NCBI GenBank assembly: GCA_002407645.1 | Contig: DHNU01000032.1 | Coordinates: 1-14,963 of the forward strand | Direction of reading: 5' to 3' | DNA from: Ruminococcaceae bacterium UBA5408 | Lineage (GTDB): Bacteria > Bacillota > Clostridia > Oscillospirales > Acutalibacteraceae | Length of the DNA: 14,963 bases | Shown: positions 1 to 8,165 of the stretch, piece by piece | Position numbering within the stretch: the stretch's first letter is position 1 | Layout of the letters: each line of letters begins with the position of its first letter | Notes under the pieces: model-generated | Seen by the model: the letters and a program-made list of their open reading frames with translations, nothing else | Told to the model about the DNA's origin: nothing | Databases searched by the model: none | Translations under genes and position numbers: made by a program

Positions 1-140
1 CGGCAGAAGAATCTAAGGAACTCAGCGATGTTTTAAATTCAAATCAACTTCAAATTGTTAAGCAGACGGGAGATTTTGAAGTTAAGTTTAAAACAGTTGA
101 GTTGTACGAGGAACTGAAAAGTTTCATAAATAACAGATAA
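1..140 (+). CDS. C-terminal fragment of an unrecognised protein
   Basis: An open frame enters from the left edge (first full codon at position 3) and ends at TAA 138-140, giving 45 residues. The fragment is hydrophilic and rich in Glu and Lys, with the tail LYEELKSFINNR suggesting a terminal amphipathic helix. There is no cysteine cluster, membrane segment or family motif I recognise, so no function is assigned. It is followed by an 86-base gap that holds a small inverted repeat (CTGCAT 151-156 with ATGCAG 167-172) and the candidate addB promoter. No clear intrinsic terminator follows: the run of T lies in the loop of the repeat, not after it. The reading is supported only by an open frame without internal stops and its position just before addB. 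Confidence 0.6.
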   Translation, partial: AEESKELSDVLNSNQLQIVKQTGDFEVKFKTVELYEELKSFINNR

Positions 141-158
141 TACCCATAGCCTGCATCC

Positions 159-187
159 TTTTTAATATGCAGCATCTATGCTATAAT
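159..187 (+). promoter_or_regulatory. Candidate sigma-A promoter for addBA (extended -10)
   Basis: A consensus extended -10 element, TGCTATAAT, lies at 179-187 (TG at 179-180, TATAAT at 182-187). The hexamer 17 bases upstream, TTTTTA at 159-164, is a poor -35, but extended -10 promoters tolerate that. Transcription would start near 194, about 33 bases before the GTG taken as the addB start. The call rests on motif match and position only. Confidence 0.5.
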
Positions 188-226
188 TATCAGTATCTAA
201 AAGATATTGAAAGTTGGTGGCATACG

Positions 227-3200
227 GTGCTGCATTTTATTTTGGGAAGAGCCGGAAGCGGCAAAACTTATACTCTTAGAACGGCTTTAAAAGGTATGGC
301 AGAAACTACTTCAAAAAAGCTAATGCTTATTGTTCCTGAGCAGTCTTCATTTGAAAATGAAAGGGCAATGCTTCAGCTTCTCGGTGAAAAGAATATACAG
401 AGGGTATCCGTTACAAGTTTTTCAAGACTTACCGATGCCGTGTACCGCACATACGGCGGAGGAGCCGGAAGAAGACTCGATGACGGCGGCAGAAGTATTT
501 TTATGAGCCTTGCTTTGGAGCAGGTTAAAGATAACCTTAATTTTTACCGTAAAAATGCTGATAGTACCGAACTTGTAGATTTACTTCTTTCTACTTCTGC
601 AGAACTAAAAATGTGTAATATAAGTCCTTTTGATATTGAAAATACGGCGCACGAACTTAAACAGAGTACACTAAAGCAGAAAATGACAGAAATATCCCTT
701 ATCCTCTCTTCTTATGATGCACTTGTAGGTCAAAGTTATATTGACCCGCTTGATGACCTTACAAGAATAAAGAATATCTTAGAGGTACATAATTTTTTTG
801 AAGGATATACAGTTGCACTGGACTCTTTTGAAAGCTTTACCGTACAGGAATACAATATTATAAACTTGATTTTAGCACAGGCAGATGATTTGTATGTTTC
901 ACTCTGTGCGGACAGACTGGATGACTCGGAACATGGTATGGGACTTTTTTCGCTTGTTCGCCGTACAGCAAAAAAACTTGAACGTCTTGCAAAAAATAAT
1001 GACGTTAAAATTGCGTCACCCATAGTGCTAAATAGCTCAGCTCGTTTTAAAAGCAGTCAGCTTTGCGCAATAGAAGAAAATGCCTACCGTTTTAATCATA
1101 AAAGCGTTAGCTGTGAAAATAATGATGATGTTGTAATTTATGAAGCTCAAAATAAATACGACGAATCCGAATATGTATCCGCCACTATACGCCGTTTGGT
1201 TATAAATGAAGGATTTCGATACCGTGACTTTGCGGTGATTTCTCGTTCACCCGACAGTTATCGCGGCATATTGGACTCTGCACTCGAACGTTGGGAAATT
1301 CCGTATTTTATGGACAAACCACAATCCATAGATTTTGAACCAATAATGCGGCTTGTCCTTTCTGCATTTAAGATAGTTCAAACCGGTTTTTCTTCGGATT
1401 CAATATTTACATACTTAAAGACCGGCTTAACCGGACTTAACACTTATGAAATTTCACAACTTGAAAATTATATATTTACATGGAAAATTTCAGGAGCAAA
1501 ATGGAAAAGTGAGTGGACTGAAAACCCAAGGGGCTTTTCGGATAAGATGACAGAGAATGAGAGTAATGTCTTAAAGGAAATCAACGAGAGCCGTAATAAG
1601 GTGATTAGACCGCTTATTAAGTTTACATCTAAAATCCAAAATGCAACAGGTGAAGAAATAGCTGCGGCATCATTTGAATTATTGCAGGATATTGAAGCAC
1701 CTAAACACTTGAGGGAACTTGCAAAGCGGCTTGAAAATTGCGGCGAACCGGAACTTGCTGACCGCCAGCTGAGACTTTGGGATTTGCTTATGAGTATACT
1801 TGATCAAACTGCGCTTGTTCTTGCTGCAAACAAAATAAAATATACAAGGTATGCGGAACTTTTACATATTGTAATTTTAGCAAACAACATGGCAAGTATT
1901 CCTCAAGGCTTGGACGAAGTCACAGTAGGTGCCGCCGACAGAACAAAAACGGGCGAACCCAAAATAGTATTTATTATCGGAACGGTACAGGGCGAGTTCC
2001 CACTTTCTCCATCCGGAAACTGTGTTTTCAGCGACAGTGAACGCCGCACGCTCATTAATTTAGAATTACCACTTAATGACACTCTGGAAGGAGTTGCAGT
2101 ACAGGAGCGATTTCTTGCTTATAAGGCAATGAGCGCAGCTTCAGAAAAATTATTTATCACATATCCTGTATCCGGGCTTGAGGGCGAAGCTAATTCACCA
2201 TCGTCAATTCCTAATGAAGCATGTTCAATATTAAAAAATATATCTGTTAAAAATAGGTTTACTTTGCCACCGACTTATTTTGCCAATGCCAAAGAACCTT
2301 GTTTTGAACTCATGTCTCAGCAGTGGAAACACAATACGGCACTTTCCGCAACGCTTAAAAGTATTTTTTATGAGCATGAAAATTATAGAGTGAATTCGAT
2401 TGAACGTTCAGCTAAAAACGTCCCTAAAGTTTTTGAAGACAGCGGAAAAGCAAGAGACTTATTTGGTAATGATCTTAAACTTTCTGCAACACAGATAGAA
2501 AAATTCTATTTGTGCCCATTTCAGTATTTCTGCCGATTCGGTTTGAATGTAAAGGAAAGAAAAGCAGCTGAAATGGATGCTTTGGAATACGGAAGCCTAA
2601 TGCATTATCTACTTGAAAAAATATTAAGAAAATACAGCAGTAAAAAAATAAACGATATGGAACCACAAGAATTAAAGGATGAAATAATTAAGCTGTTAAA
2701 TGAGTATTTAAATATAAAAATGGGCGGAGAGGAAAACAGAACTCCAAGGTTTTTATATTTATTCAAACGTATTGCCGAATCAGCTTATATAATAATTTCT
2801 CATATTGCACAGGAACTCTGTCAGAGTAAATTTGAACCGGTTGATTTTGAACTTCCAATAGGTATGGGTGAAATTAAACCGCTTATTATTAATCTCCCCA
2901 ATGGAGGTAAAGCTGAAATTAACGGTAAAATTGACAGAATTGATGTAGTGAATTTAGATAATGAAAAATATGTACGAGTTGTAGATTATAAAACAGGACA
3001 CAGGGATTTTAAGCTCTCAGATATTATTTACGGAATAAATATGCAAATGCTTATTTATTTGGCGGCATTAATAGAAAACGGAAACGAAAAATACGGTAAT
3101 ATTAAGCCTGCCGGAGTTTTATATATGCCGGCAAACCGTCCGGATGTATCAGTTTCCAAAAATGAAACCGAAGAAAAAATAAGGAAAGAAGCAGAGAAAA

Positions 3201-3580
3201 AGCTTAAAATGGACGGACTTGTTTTGGACGATGCCGAAGTGATTTTTGCTATGGAAGAAGGAGGGAAGGGAAGATATATTCCCGTAATTTTGAAAGACGG
3301 GGTTCCCTCCAAACGTGAACATGTGGCTACGTCCGAAGAACTTAAAATACTAAAAAAATATATTAAAAGCCTTATAAGCGATATGGCAGAACTGCTTCAC
3401 AGCGGAAATGTAGAAGCATTACCTCTTTCGGGTGAATACAATGCCTGTGACTGGTGTCCGTATTCGGCTGTATGCGGCCATGAAAAAGACGATAAAACAA
3501 GAGAAATGATAAAATTAGACAGGGACAAAGTTATGGAAGAATTGCAGTTAAACAACGGAAAAGGCGGTGAAGAAAGATGA
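227..3580 (+). CDS. addB: AddB: ATP-dependent helicase/deoxyribonuclease subunit B
   Basis: AddB pairs with AddA to unwind and degrade double-strand DNA ends until a Chi sequence is met, producing the 3' tail for RecA loading. It is cytoplasmic. From the GTG start the product is 1117 residues, close to the usual 1150-1170. The nucleotide-binding loop GRAGSGKT is at residues 7-14, immediately after the start as in homologues. A C-terminal RecB-type nuclease domain shows YGSLMH (His793) and VDYKTG (Asp920, Lys922). Four cysteines placed as in the family's iron-sulphur staple are visible: Cys763 in LCPF, then Cys1074-x2-Cys1077-x5-Cys1083. The GTG at 227 is preferred over an in-frame ATG at 167. 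The ATG would add 20 atypical residues, has no Shine-Dalgarno sequence, and lies upstream of the candidate -10 box. GTG has a GGTGG purine-rich site 6 bases upstream. The gene overlaps addA by four bases. Family identity is very secure; the start is likely. Confidence 0.95.
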   Translation: MLHFILGRAGSGKTYTLRTALKGMAETTSKKLMLIVPEQSSFENERAMLQLLGEKNIQRVSVTSFSRLTDAVYRTYGGGAGRRLDDGGRSIFMSLALEQVKDNLNFYRKNADSTELVDLLLSTSAELKMCNISPFDIENTAHELKQSTLKQKMTEISLILSSYDALVGQSYIDPLDDLTRIKNILEVHNFFEGYTVALDSFESFTVQEYNIINLILAQADDLYVSLCADRLDDSEHGMGLFSLVRRTAKKLERLAKNNDVKIASPIVLNSSARFKSSQLCAIEENAYRFNHKSVSCENNDDVVIYEAQNKYDESEYVSATIRRLVINEGFRYRDFAVISRSPDSYRGILDSALERWEIPYFMDKPQSIDFEPIMRLVLSAFKIVQTGFSSDSIFTYLKTGLTGLNTYEISQLENYIFTWKISGAKWKSEWTENPRGFSDKMTENESNVLKEINESRNKVIRPLIKFTSKIQNATGEEIAAASFELLQDIEAPKHLRELAKRLENCGEPELADRQLRLWDLLMSILDQTALVLAANKIKYTRYAELLHIVILANNMASIPQGLDEVTVGAADRTKTGEPKIVFIIGTVQGEFPLSPSGNCVFSDSERRTLINLELPLNDTLEGVAVQERFLAYKAMSAASEKLFITYPVSGLEGEANSPSSIPNEACSILKNISVKNRFTLPPTYFANAKEPCFELMSQQWKHNTALSATLKSIFYEHENYRVNSIERSAKNVPKVFEDSGKARDLFGNDLKLSATQIEKFYLCPFQYFCRFGLNVKERKAAEMDALEYGSLMHYLLEKILRKYSSKKINDMEPQELKDEIIKLLNEYLNIKMGGEENRTPRFLYLFKRIAESAYIIISHIAQELCQSKFEPVDFELPIGMGEIKPLIINLPNGGKAEINGKIDRIDVVNLDNEKYVRVVDYKTGHRDFKLSDIIYGINMQMLIYLAALIENGNEKYGNIKPAGVLYMPANRPDVSVSKNETEEKIRKEAEKKLKMDGLVLDDAEVIFAMEEGGKGRYIPVILKDGVPSKREHVATSEELKILKKYIKSLISDMAELLHSGNVEALPLSGEYNACDWCPYSAVCGHEKDDKTREMIKLDRDKVMEELQLNNGKGGEER

Positions 3581-6500
3581 GCACACGTCAATGGACTTAT
3601 AATCAGGAAGATGCAATAGAGGCACGCGGCGGAACTCTTCTTGTATCCGCTGCAGCAGGTTCGGGAAAAACCGCTGTTTTGGTTCAGCGTGTAATCGAAA
3701 GAATTACAGACACAGAAAATCCCACTAATGCAGACCGCCTTCTTGTAGTTACTTTTACAAAAGCGGCTGCAGCTGAAATGCAAAGCCGAATAGCTTCTGA
3801 AATATCCTATCTTCTTGAAAAAGACCCAATGAACGTTAATTTACAGCGTCAGCAGATTTTGCTGACACGCTCTCATATAAGTACGATACACAGCTTTTGC
3901 AGTGAATTAATAAAAGAAAACTTTTATAAACTTGGCATTGCACCCGATTTTCGTATAATTGAAGATACTGAAATGCAATTACTGCGAAGTGACGCCTTTG
4001 AAAGTGTTTTGGAAGATTTTTATTCAAGCGGAGACATTGAGTTTTTAAACCTTGTTGAAACTTTTTCTACCGGACGAGATGACGTTCGTATTATTAAAGC
4101 TGTAAACAATCTCTATGATTTTGTGCGTTCTCACCCATTTCCTAAAAGATGGCTTAAAGACAAAGCAAATATGTACAAAACAGGTAACTGTGCTTGTGAC
4201 ACGGTTTGGGGAAAAACTCTTTTGTCATATGGAAAAGATGTTATTGATTACTCTATATCATTAACTCAAAATTCCCTAAAACTTATGGAGGAAGACGAAA
4301 AAATTGAACAGGCTTACAGTGAAGGCTTCAATTCGGATTTAGCCGGTTTATCAAGCTTAAAAGAAGAAATAAATTCTAAAAACTGGGACAATATCAAATA
4401 CCAAACCAATAATTTTACATATAAAAGGCTTAAATCGTTAAGGGGATACAAAGATGACCCTTTAAAAAATAAAATACAGTCTTCGAGGAAAGAAGTTCAG
4501 TCAGCAATAAAAAAGCTTGCTTCTTTATTTAGTGAAACTAAAGAACAATGCGGTGAAGATATAAATAAACTTTCACCGATAATGGACAAATTGGTTGAAG
4601 TGACTGAAAAATTCGGTGAAAAACTGGAACAGCTGAAAAAAGAGCGCCATGCAGCAGATTTCAGCGATTTGGAACATTACGCAATAAAACTTCTCATTAA
4701 TGAAAAAGAAGACGGTTTTGAACCAACGCAGGATGCATTGGAAATTTCAAGTATGTTTGATGAAGTTATGGTCGATGAGTATCAAGATACAAATGAAGCT
4801 CAGGACATGATTTTCCGTGCAGTGTCGAGAAATGAAAAAAATTTATTTATGGTTGGCGATGTTAAGCAGAGTATCTACCGTTTCCGTCAAGCAATGCCTC
4901 AGATTTTTTTGCGCCGCCGTGAACTGTACCCTAACTATGAAAGGTCAAAAGACGAATACCCCGCATGTGTTGTACTTGATAAAAACTTCAGAAGCCGTAA
5001 AGGTGTAACGGAGACTGTAAATTTTGTTTTTCGTCAGTTAATGAGTAAGCAAACCGGTGAACTGGATTACACAGAGGAAGAAGAATTAAAGGCGGGTGCA
5101 GACTATCCTCGGTGCGAAGAAACATCTGCACAGTTAGACATAATAGACCTTTCATCAATCGACGACAATGAAGACAAAGATATGATTAAAGCGGAAAGCC
5201 GTCATATTGCCGATGTAATTTATCAATTAACAACTAAACCGATGATGGTTACAGATAATGGTGAACAGCGCCCTGTTGTGTATAAAGACATTTGCATATT
5301 GCTTAGAAGTGCAAATAAATATGCCCATCAGTACGCAAAACAACTGGAATCAGTCGGCATACCTGCGTGGGCAGATACAGGCGGAAGTTTTTTTGGCTCA
5401 AAAGAAATAGGCGTAATAATTTCGATGCTTAGAATAATAGATAATCCAATGCAGGATATACCGCTTCTTGCGGTCATGATGAGTCCTATTTACGGCTTTA
5501 CTGCCGATGATATGGCGGATATACGTAAAAACTCGCGTAATTCTTCACTTTACCTTGCTGTTGTTAAAGCGGCAACGGGGGATAATTGTAACAGTAAAAA
5601 ATCAGATGAAAATCCTAAAGCGGAATCGAATCTGAACGACAGAGTATCAAAATTCTTGAAAGAAATAGATGAGTACCGAACTTTATCTGCGACAATGCCT
5701 TGTGACAGACTTATTCATTATGCATATGAAAAATCCGGATACTTAAATATTGTTCAGGCAATGTCTAACAGTGAACTTCGAATTGCAAATCTGCGTTTGC
5801 TTTTAGAGTATGCAAAAAAATACGAAAAATCAGGTTCCAACGGGCTTACCGGATTTATAAATTTTATTGACAGACTACAAAAAAATAATTCCGATTTGGC
5901 AGCTGCATCTACAATAAGTGAAGCTGCAAATGTAGTAAAAATAATGAGTATTCACCGTTCAAAAGGATTGGAATTTCCCGTTTGTATAATTGCAGGATGT
6001 GCAAGAAAATTTAATAAGGACAGCGGAGATATTCTTTTGCACCCGGAATTGGGATTGGGTGTAAAATTAAAAGATATTGATACTTTAAACAGATATACTA
6101 CAATGCCGAGGGAAGCTATTGCTTTGGAACTCGACAGGGGAGAGATGAGCGAGGAACTTCGAATCCTCTATGTAGCTATGACAAGAGCAAAAGAAAAGCT
6201 TATTATGGTTTCCGCGGTAAAGGATGCTGTAAAGACTTTCGGCAAACTTGCAAACCGAATTACGTCTGAAAGTAAAATCCAGCCTTATGTAGTAAGAAGT
6301 GCGGACAGTATTTCGGATTGGCTGATTTTATGTGCGCTTCGCCATCCAAACGGTGAAAGATTGAGGCAGCTTGCGGGCGCTTTACCGGGAGTTACTGTTA
6401 GTGCAAATGTGGATTGGAGTATTAATCTAATCAGAGAAAACAGCAAAGATATAGATGAAAATATAGAAAATAATGAAAAAGTGATAGAAGAAAAGCCCGA

Positions 6501-7173
6501 TGAAAAGATTAAAGCTGAAATATTAAGCAATATTAATTATATGTACCCATATTCCGACTTAAAAGGCATACAGGCTAAAGTCTCGGCATCACATTTGGCG
6601 GCGAGTAAATTTTCGGATAAATATGCCGCAGTTTCACGTCCTGCGTTTTTAAATAAAACAGGACTTACTCCCGCTGAACGCGGAACGGCTTTGCACACTT
6701 ATATTCAGTTCGCCGATTTTAAAAAAGCATCTGAAGACCCTCAGGCTGAAATCAACAGACTTGTAAGCGAAGGGTATTTAACAAAAGAACAGGGAAACGC
6801 AGTTAGTTTAAAGAACTTAGAAAAATTCTTTGACAGTAATATTGCAAAGCGTATTTTAGATTCACCAAGGGTAGTTCGGGAATATAGGTTTATAGTGGAA
6901 ATTACTGCGGGGGATATTAACCCTGAATTAAGTGACGAACTAAAAAATCAACAGGTAGTTCTTCAGGGAGCTGTTGACTGCGCTTTTGAAGAAAACGGGG
7001 AAATTGTAATTGTTGACTTTAAAACGGACAAAAGCGGCAGTGGCGAAGAACTGTGGGATAAATACAGTTCCCAGCTCTTACTTTATAAACTTGCCATGGA
7101 GAAATGTACCGGAAAAACAGTAAAAGAATGTTTGCTTTATTCTTTTGGAATCAATAAAGAAATAACCAAATAA
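3577..7173 (+). CDS. addA: AddA: ATP-dependent helicase/nuclease subunit A
   Basis: AddA is the UvrD/RecB-like 3'-5' helicase and nuclease of the AddAB complex. At 1198 residues it is full length. Superfamily 1 helicase motifs appear in order: Q-motif Gln10, Walker A AAAGSGKT 25-32, motif Ia TFTKAAAAEM 59-68, Walker B VDEYQD 399-404, motif III GDVKQSIYRFR 427-437, motif IV KNFRSR 469-474, motif V SIHRSKGLEFP 791-801 and motif VI LYVAMTRAKEKL about 864-875. The C-terminal RecB-family nuclease has RGTALH (His1040), QGAVD (Asp1134) and VDFKTD (Asp1147, Lys1149), so the active site looks intact. A charged Glu/Lys/Asn linker at about 953-980 joins helicase and nuclease parts. The ATG overlaps the addB stop as ATGA, suggesting translational coupling and equimolar subunits. 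No terminator is visible before the infC promoter, which starts three bases after the stop. Confidence 0.97.
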   Translation: MSTRQWTYNQEDAIEARGGTLLVSAAAGSGKTAVLVQRVIERITDTENPTNADRLLVVTFTKAAAAEMQSRIASEISYLLEKDPMNVNLQRQQILLTRSHISTIHSFCSELIKENFYKLGIAPDFRIIEDTEMQLLRSDAFESVLEDFYSSGDIEFLNLVETFSTGRDDVRIIKAVNNLYDFVRSHPFPKRWLKDKANMYKTGNCACDTVWGKTLLSYGKDVIDYSISLTQNSLKLMEEDEKIEQAYSEGFNSDLAGLSSLKEEINSKNWDNIKYQTNNFTYKRLKSLRGYKDDPLKNKIQSSRKEVQSAIKKLASLFSETKEQCGEDINKLSPIMDKLVEVTEKFGEKLEQLKKERHAADFSDLEHYAIKLLINEKEDGFEPTQDALEISSMFDEVMVDEYQDTNEAQDMIFRAVSRNEKNLFMVGDVKQSIYRFRQAMPQIFLRRRELYPNYERSKDEYPACVVLDKNFRSRKGVTETVNFVFRQLMSKQTGELDYTEEEELKAGADYPRCEETSAQLDIIDLSSIDDNEDKDMIKAESRHIADVIYQLTTKPMMVTDNGEQRPVVYKDICILLRSANKYAHQYAKQLESVGIPAWADTGGSFFGSKEIGVIISMLRIIDNPMQDIPLLAVMMSPIYGFTADDMADIRKNSRNSSLYLAVVKAATGDNCNSKKSDENPKAESNLNDRVSKFLKEIDEYRTLSATMPCDRLIHYAYEKSGYLNIVQAMSNSELRIANLRLLLEYAKKYEKSGSNGLTGFINFIDRLQKNNSDLAAASTISEAANVVKIMSIHRSKGLEFPVCIIAGCARKFNKDSGDILLHPELGLGVKLKDIDTLNRYTTMPREAIALELDRGEMSEELRILYVAMTRAKEKLIMVSAVKDAVKTFGKLANRITSESKIQPYVVRSADSISDWLILCALRHPNGERLRQLAGALPGVTVSANVDWSINLIRENSKDIDENIENNEKVIEEKPDEKIKAEILSNINYMYPYSDLKGIQAKVSASHLAASKFSDKYAAVSRPAFLNKTGLTPAERGTALHTYIQFADFKKASEDPQAEINRLVSEGYLTKEQGNAVSLKNLEKFFDSNIAKRILDSPRVVREYRFIVEITAGDINPELSDELKNQQVVLQGAVDCAFEENGEIVIVDFKTDKSGSGEELWDKYSSQLLLYKLAMEKCTGKTVKECLLYSFGINKEITK

Positions 7174-7176
7174 TCC

Positions 7177-7205
7177 TTGACAATCAATAAAAACACTGCT
7201 AAAAT
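7177..7205 (+). promoter_or_regulatory. Strong sigma-A promoter of the infC-rpmI-rplT operon
   Basis: A perfect -35 TTGACA (7177-7182), a 17-base spacer and a -10 TAAAAT (7200-7205, one mismatch) are preceded by the TG of an extended -10 (7197-7198). It begins only three bases after the addA stop. Predicted transcription start is near 7212, giving a leader of about 167 bases before the infC start codon. This is the best promoter match in the window, as expected for a ribosomal protein operon. Confidence 0.85.
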
Positions 7206-7253
7206 AAATTGGTAAAACAAAGCGGGACACTTTGGTGTTCACACCTATGGGGT

Positions 7254-7335
7254 TTCGTCCGCCATGGGTCAATACAAGTATCAGTTTATTGAACTGTATT
7301 TTTGTGTATTGGTGCGCGGGCGGATATTCGTCCGC
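7254..7335 (+). repeat. 9-base direct repeat flanking the attenuator switch
   Basis: TTCGTCCGC occurs at 7254-7262 and again at 7327-7335. The second copy is most of the 3' arm of the leader terminator. The first can therefore make the same pairs with the terminator's 5' arm (7316-7324): seven Watson-Crick plus two G-U pairs. That is the geometry of an antiterminator competing with a terminator. The first copy sits mostly in the loop of the 7243-7269 hairpin and ends in the first base of its 3' arm. The repeat and pairing are seen directly; the regulatory role is inferred. Confidence 0.6.
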
Positions 7336-7348
7336 GCTTTAATTTTTT
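7314..7348 (+). terminator. Leader attenuator terminator upstream of infC
   Basis: The stem GCGCGGGCG (7314-7322) pairs with CGTCCGCGC (7329-7337): nine pairs including one G-U, with a 6-base loop. It is followed by TTTAATTTTTT. This is a good intrinsic terminator placed 30 bases before the infC start. It should end part of the leader transcripts and also stop read-through from addBA. Confidence 0.88.
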
Positions 7349-7364
7349 AATTGTAACGTGTTTT

Positions 7365-7381
7365 GGAGGTGCTTAACAATT
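7365..7381 (+). promoter_or_regulatory. Ribosome binding site that sets an AUU start for infC
   Basis: The strong Shine-Dalgarno GGAGGT is at 7365-7370. It is followed eight bases later by ATT at 7379-7381, where IF3 homology begins. An in-frame GTG at 7358 lies upstream of this site, so the site cannot serve it. No ATG, GTG or TTG occurs at a suitable distance downstream. Confidence 0.85.
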
Positions 7382-7897
7382 AGCAACAAGGAACTGCAGA
7401 TTAACGAGGAAATTCGTGACAGAGAAGTGCGTGTCATTAATGACGATGGCTCCCAGCTTGGGGTAATGACGGCTTCTAAGGCTTTGGAACTTGCTTTTCA
7501 AAAGAATTTAGATTTGGTAAAAATTGCGCCCAAGGCGAAACCGCCGGTTTGTAAAATTATTGATTACGGCAAGTACAGATTTGAACAGGCTAAGCGTGAA
7601 AAAGAAGCAAAGAAAAATCAACGTGTTGTTGATATTAAAGAGATTCGTCTGTCTTTAAATATTGACACTCACGACTTTAACACAAAAGTCGGTCATGCAA
7701 TCCGCTTTTTGAAATCCGGAGATAAGGTGAAAGCGTCTATCCGTTTTCGCGGACGTGAAATGGGTCACCCTCAACAGGGATACGAAATTATGAAAGATTT
7801 TGCTAATGCCCTAAGCGAGATTGCAGTTGTTGAAAAGCCGGCGAAATTAGAGGGACGAAATATGCTTATGTTCCTTGTATCCAAACCCGCTAAGTAA
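7379..7897 (+). CDS. infC: Translation initiation factor IF-3
   Basis: IF3 binds the 30S subunit, prevents premature joining of 50S and monitors start-codon and initiator-tRNA pairing. Starting at ATT 7379 the product is 172 residues, the usual size. The N-terminal domain begins with ELQINEEIRDREVRVI (about 5-20), which is characteristic of the family. The IF3 signature around PPVCKIIDYGKYRFE spans about 55-69. A Lys/Glu-rich helical linker spans about 70-82. The C-terminal domain includes IRLSLNIDTHDF (89-100) and ends KPAK. AUU as the start codon is known for infC in other bacteria, where IF3 represses its own translation by rejecting non-canonical starts. The same self-control is inferred here, on top of the leader attenuator. 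A GTG at 7358 would add seven residues (MFWRCLT) and is rejected because the Shine-Dalgarno lies inside it. rpmI follows after 24 bases. Confidence 0.96.
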   Translation: MSNKELQINEEIRDREVRVINDDGSQLGVMTASKALELAFQKNLDLVKIAPKAKPPVCKIIDYGKYRFEQAKREKEAKKNQRVVDIKEIRLSLNIDTHDFNTKVGHAIRFLKSGDKVKASIRFRGREMGHPQQGYEIMKDFANALSEIAVVEKPAKLEGRNMLMFLVSKPAK

Positions 7898-7921
7898 CAT
7901 TAAACAAGGAGGACTAACAAT

Positions 7922-8119
7922 ATGCCTAAAATTAAGACTCATTCAGGTGCAAAAAAGCGTTTTAAACTTTCTAAAAACGGAAAGGTTATCCGCGCACATG
8001 CAAATAAATCTCATATATTAAATAAAAAGACTACAAAGCGCAAGAGAGGTCTTAGAAAAACAGTTGTTGCCGACAAGACAAATGTGGCACAAGTGAAGAG
8101 ATTAGTTCCTTACAAATAA
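7922..8119 (+). CDS. rpmI: Large ribosomal subunit protein bL35
   Basis: L35 is a small, very basic protein of the 50S subunit. The 65-residue product has the typical start [15 protein letters not shown] and the conserved Lys/Arg-rich core, including [15 protein letters not shown] (about 31-45), and ends VKRLVPYK. Length and composition match the family exactly. AGGAGG at 7907-7912 lies nine bases before the ATG. It is the middle gene of infC-rpmI-rplT, and its expression is set by the leader upstream of infC. Confidence 0.97.
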   Translation: MPKIKTHSGAKKRFKLSKNGKVIRAHANKSHILNKKTTKRKRGLRKTVVADKTNVAQVKRLVPYK

Positions 8120-8165
8120 GAATTAATCGGAAATAATAAAACAACCGTTTATTGGAGGTAACATA

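Larger units (their letters stand above)
7212..7348 (+). promoter_or_regulatory. L20-type autoregulatory leader of infC-rpmI-rplT
   Basis: The untranslated leader between promoter and infC folds by eye into successive hairpins. They are GGACAC/GTGTTC around 7225-7240, ACCTATGG (7243-7250) with CCATGGGT (7262-7269), CAGTT (7282-7286) with AACTG (7292-7296) possibly enclosed by AATACA (7271-7276) with TGTATT (7305-7310), and the GC-rich terminator at 7314-7337. Firmicutes commonly carry an L20 leader here: excess L20 protein binds it and promotes premature termination, tuning IF3, L35 and L20 together. The position, size and terminal attenuator fit that family. I could not align it to a covariance model, and I do not identify the exact L20 contact site. 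Confidence 0.8.

Noticed and set aside
149..173. Inverted repeat CTGCAT/ATGCAG as a terminator for the first gene
   Set aside because: Only six pairs with the T run inside the loop and none after the stem. It may simply be chance near the addB promoter.
167..226. N-terminal extension of addB from ATG 167
   Set aside because: No ribosome site, the candidate promoter -10 lies within it, and AddB proteins normally begin just before the GRAGSGKT loop.
736..1023. Minus-strand open frame of 95 codons within addB
   Set aside because: Shadow of the addB coding frame; Ser-rich composition typical of antisense translation.
3397..3783. Minus-strand frame of 128 codons across the addB-addA junction
   Set aside because: Cys/Ser-rich antisense translation spanning two well-supported genes, without a start signal.
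4817..5008. 63-codon + strand frame inside addA
   Set aside because: Out of frame within helicase motifs III-IV of addA, no Shine-Dalgarno sequence and no motif.
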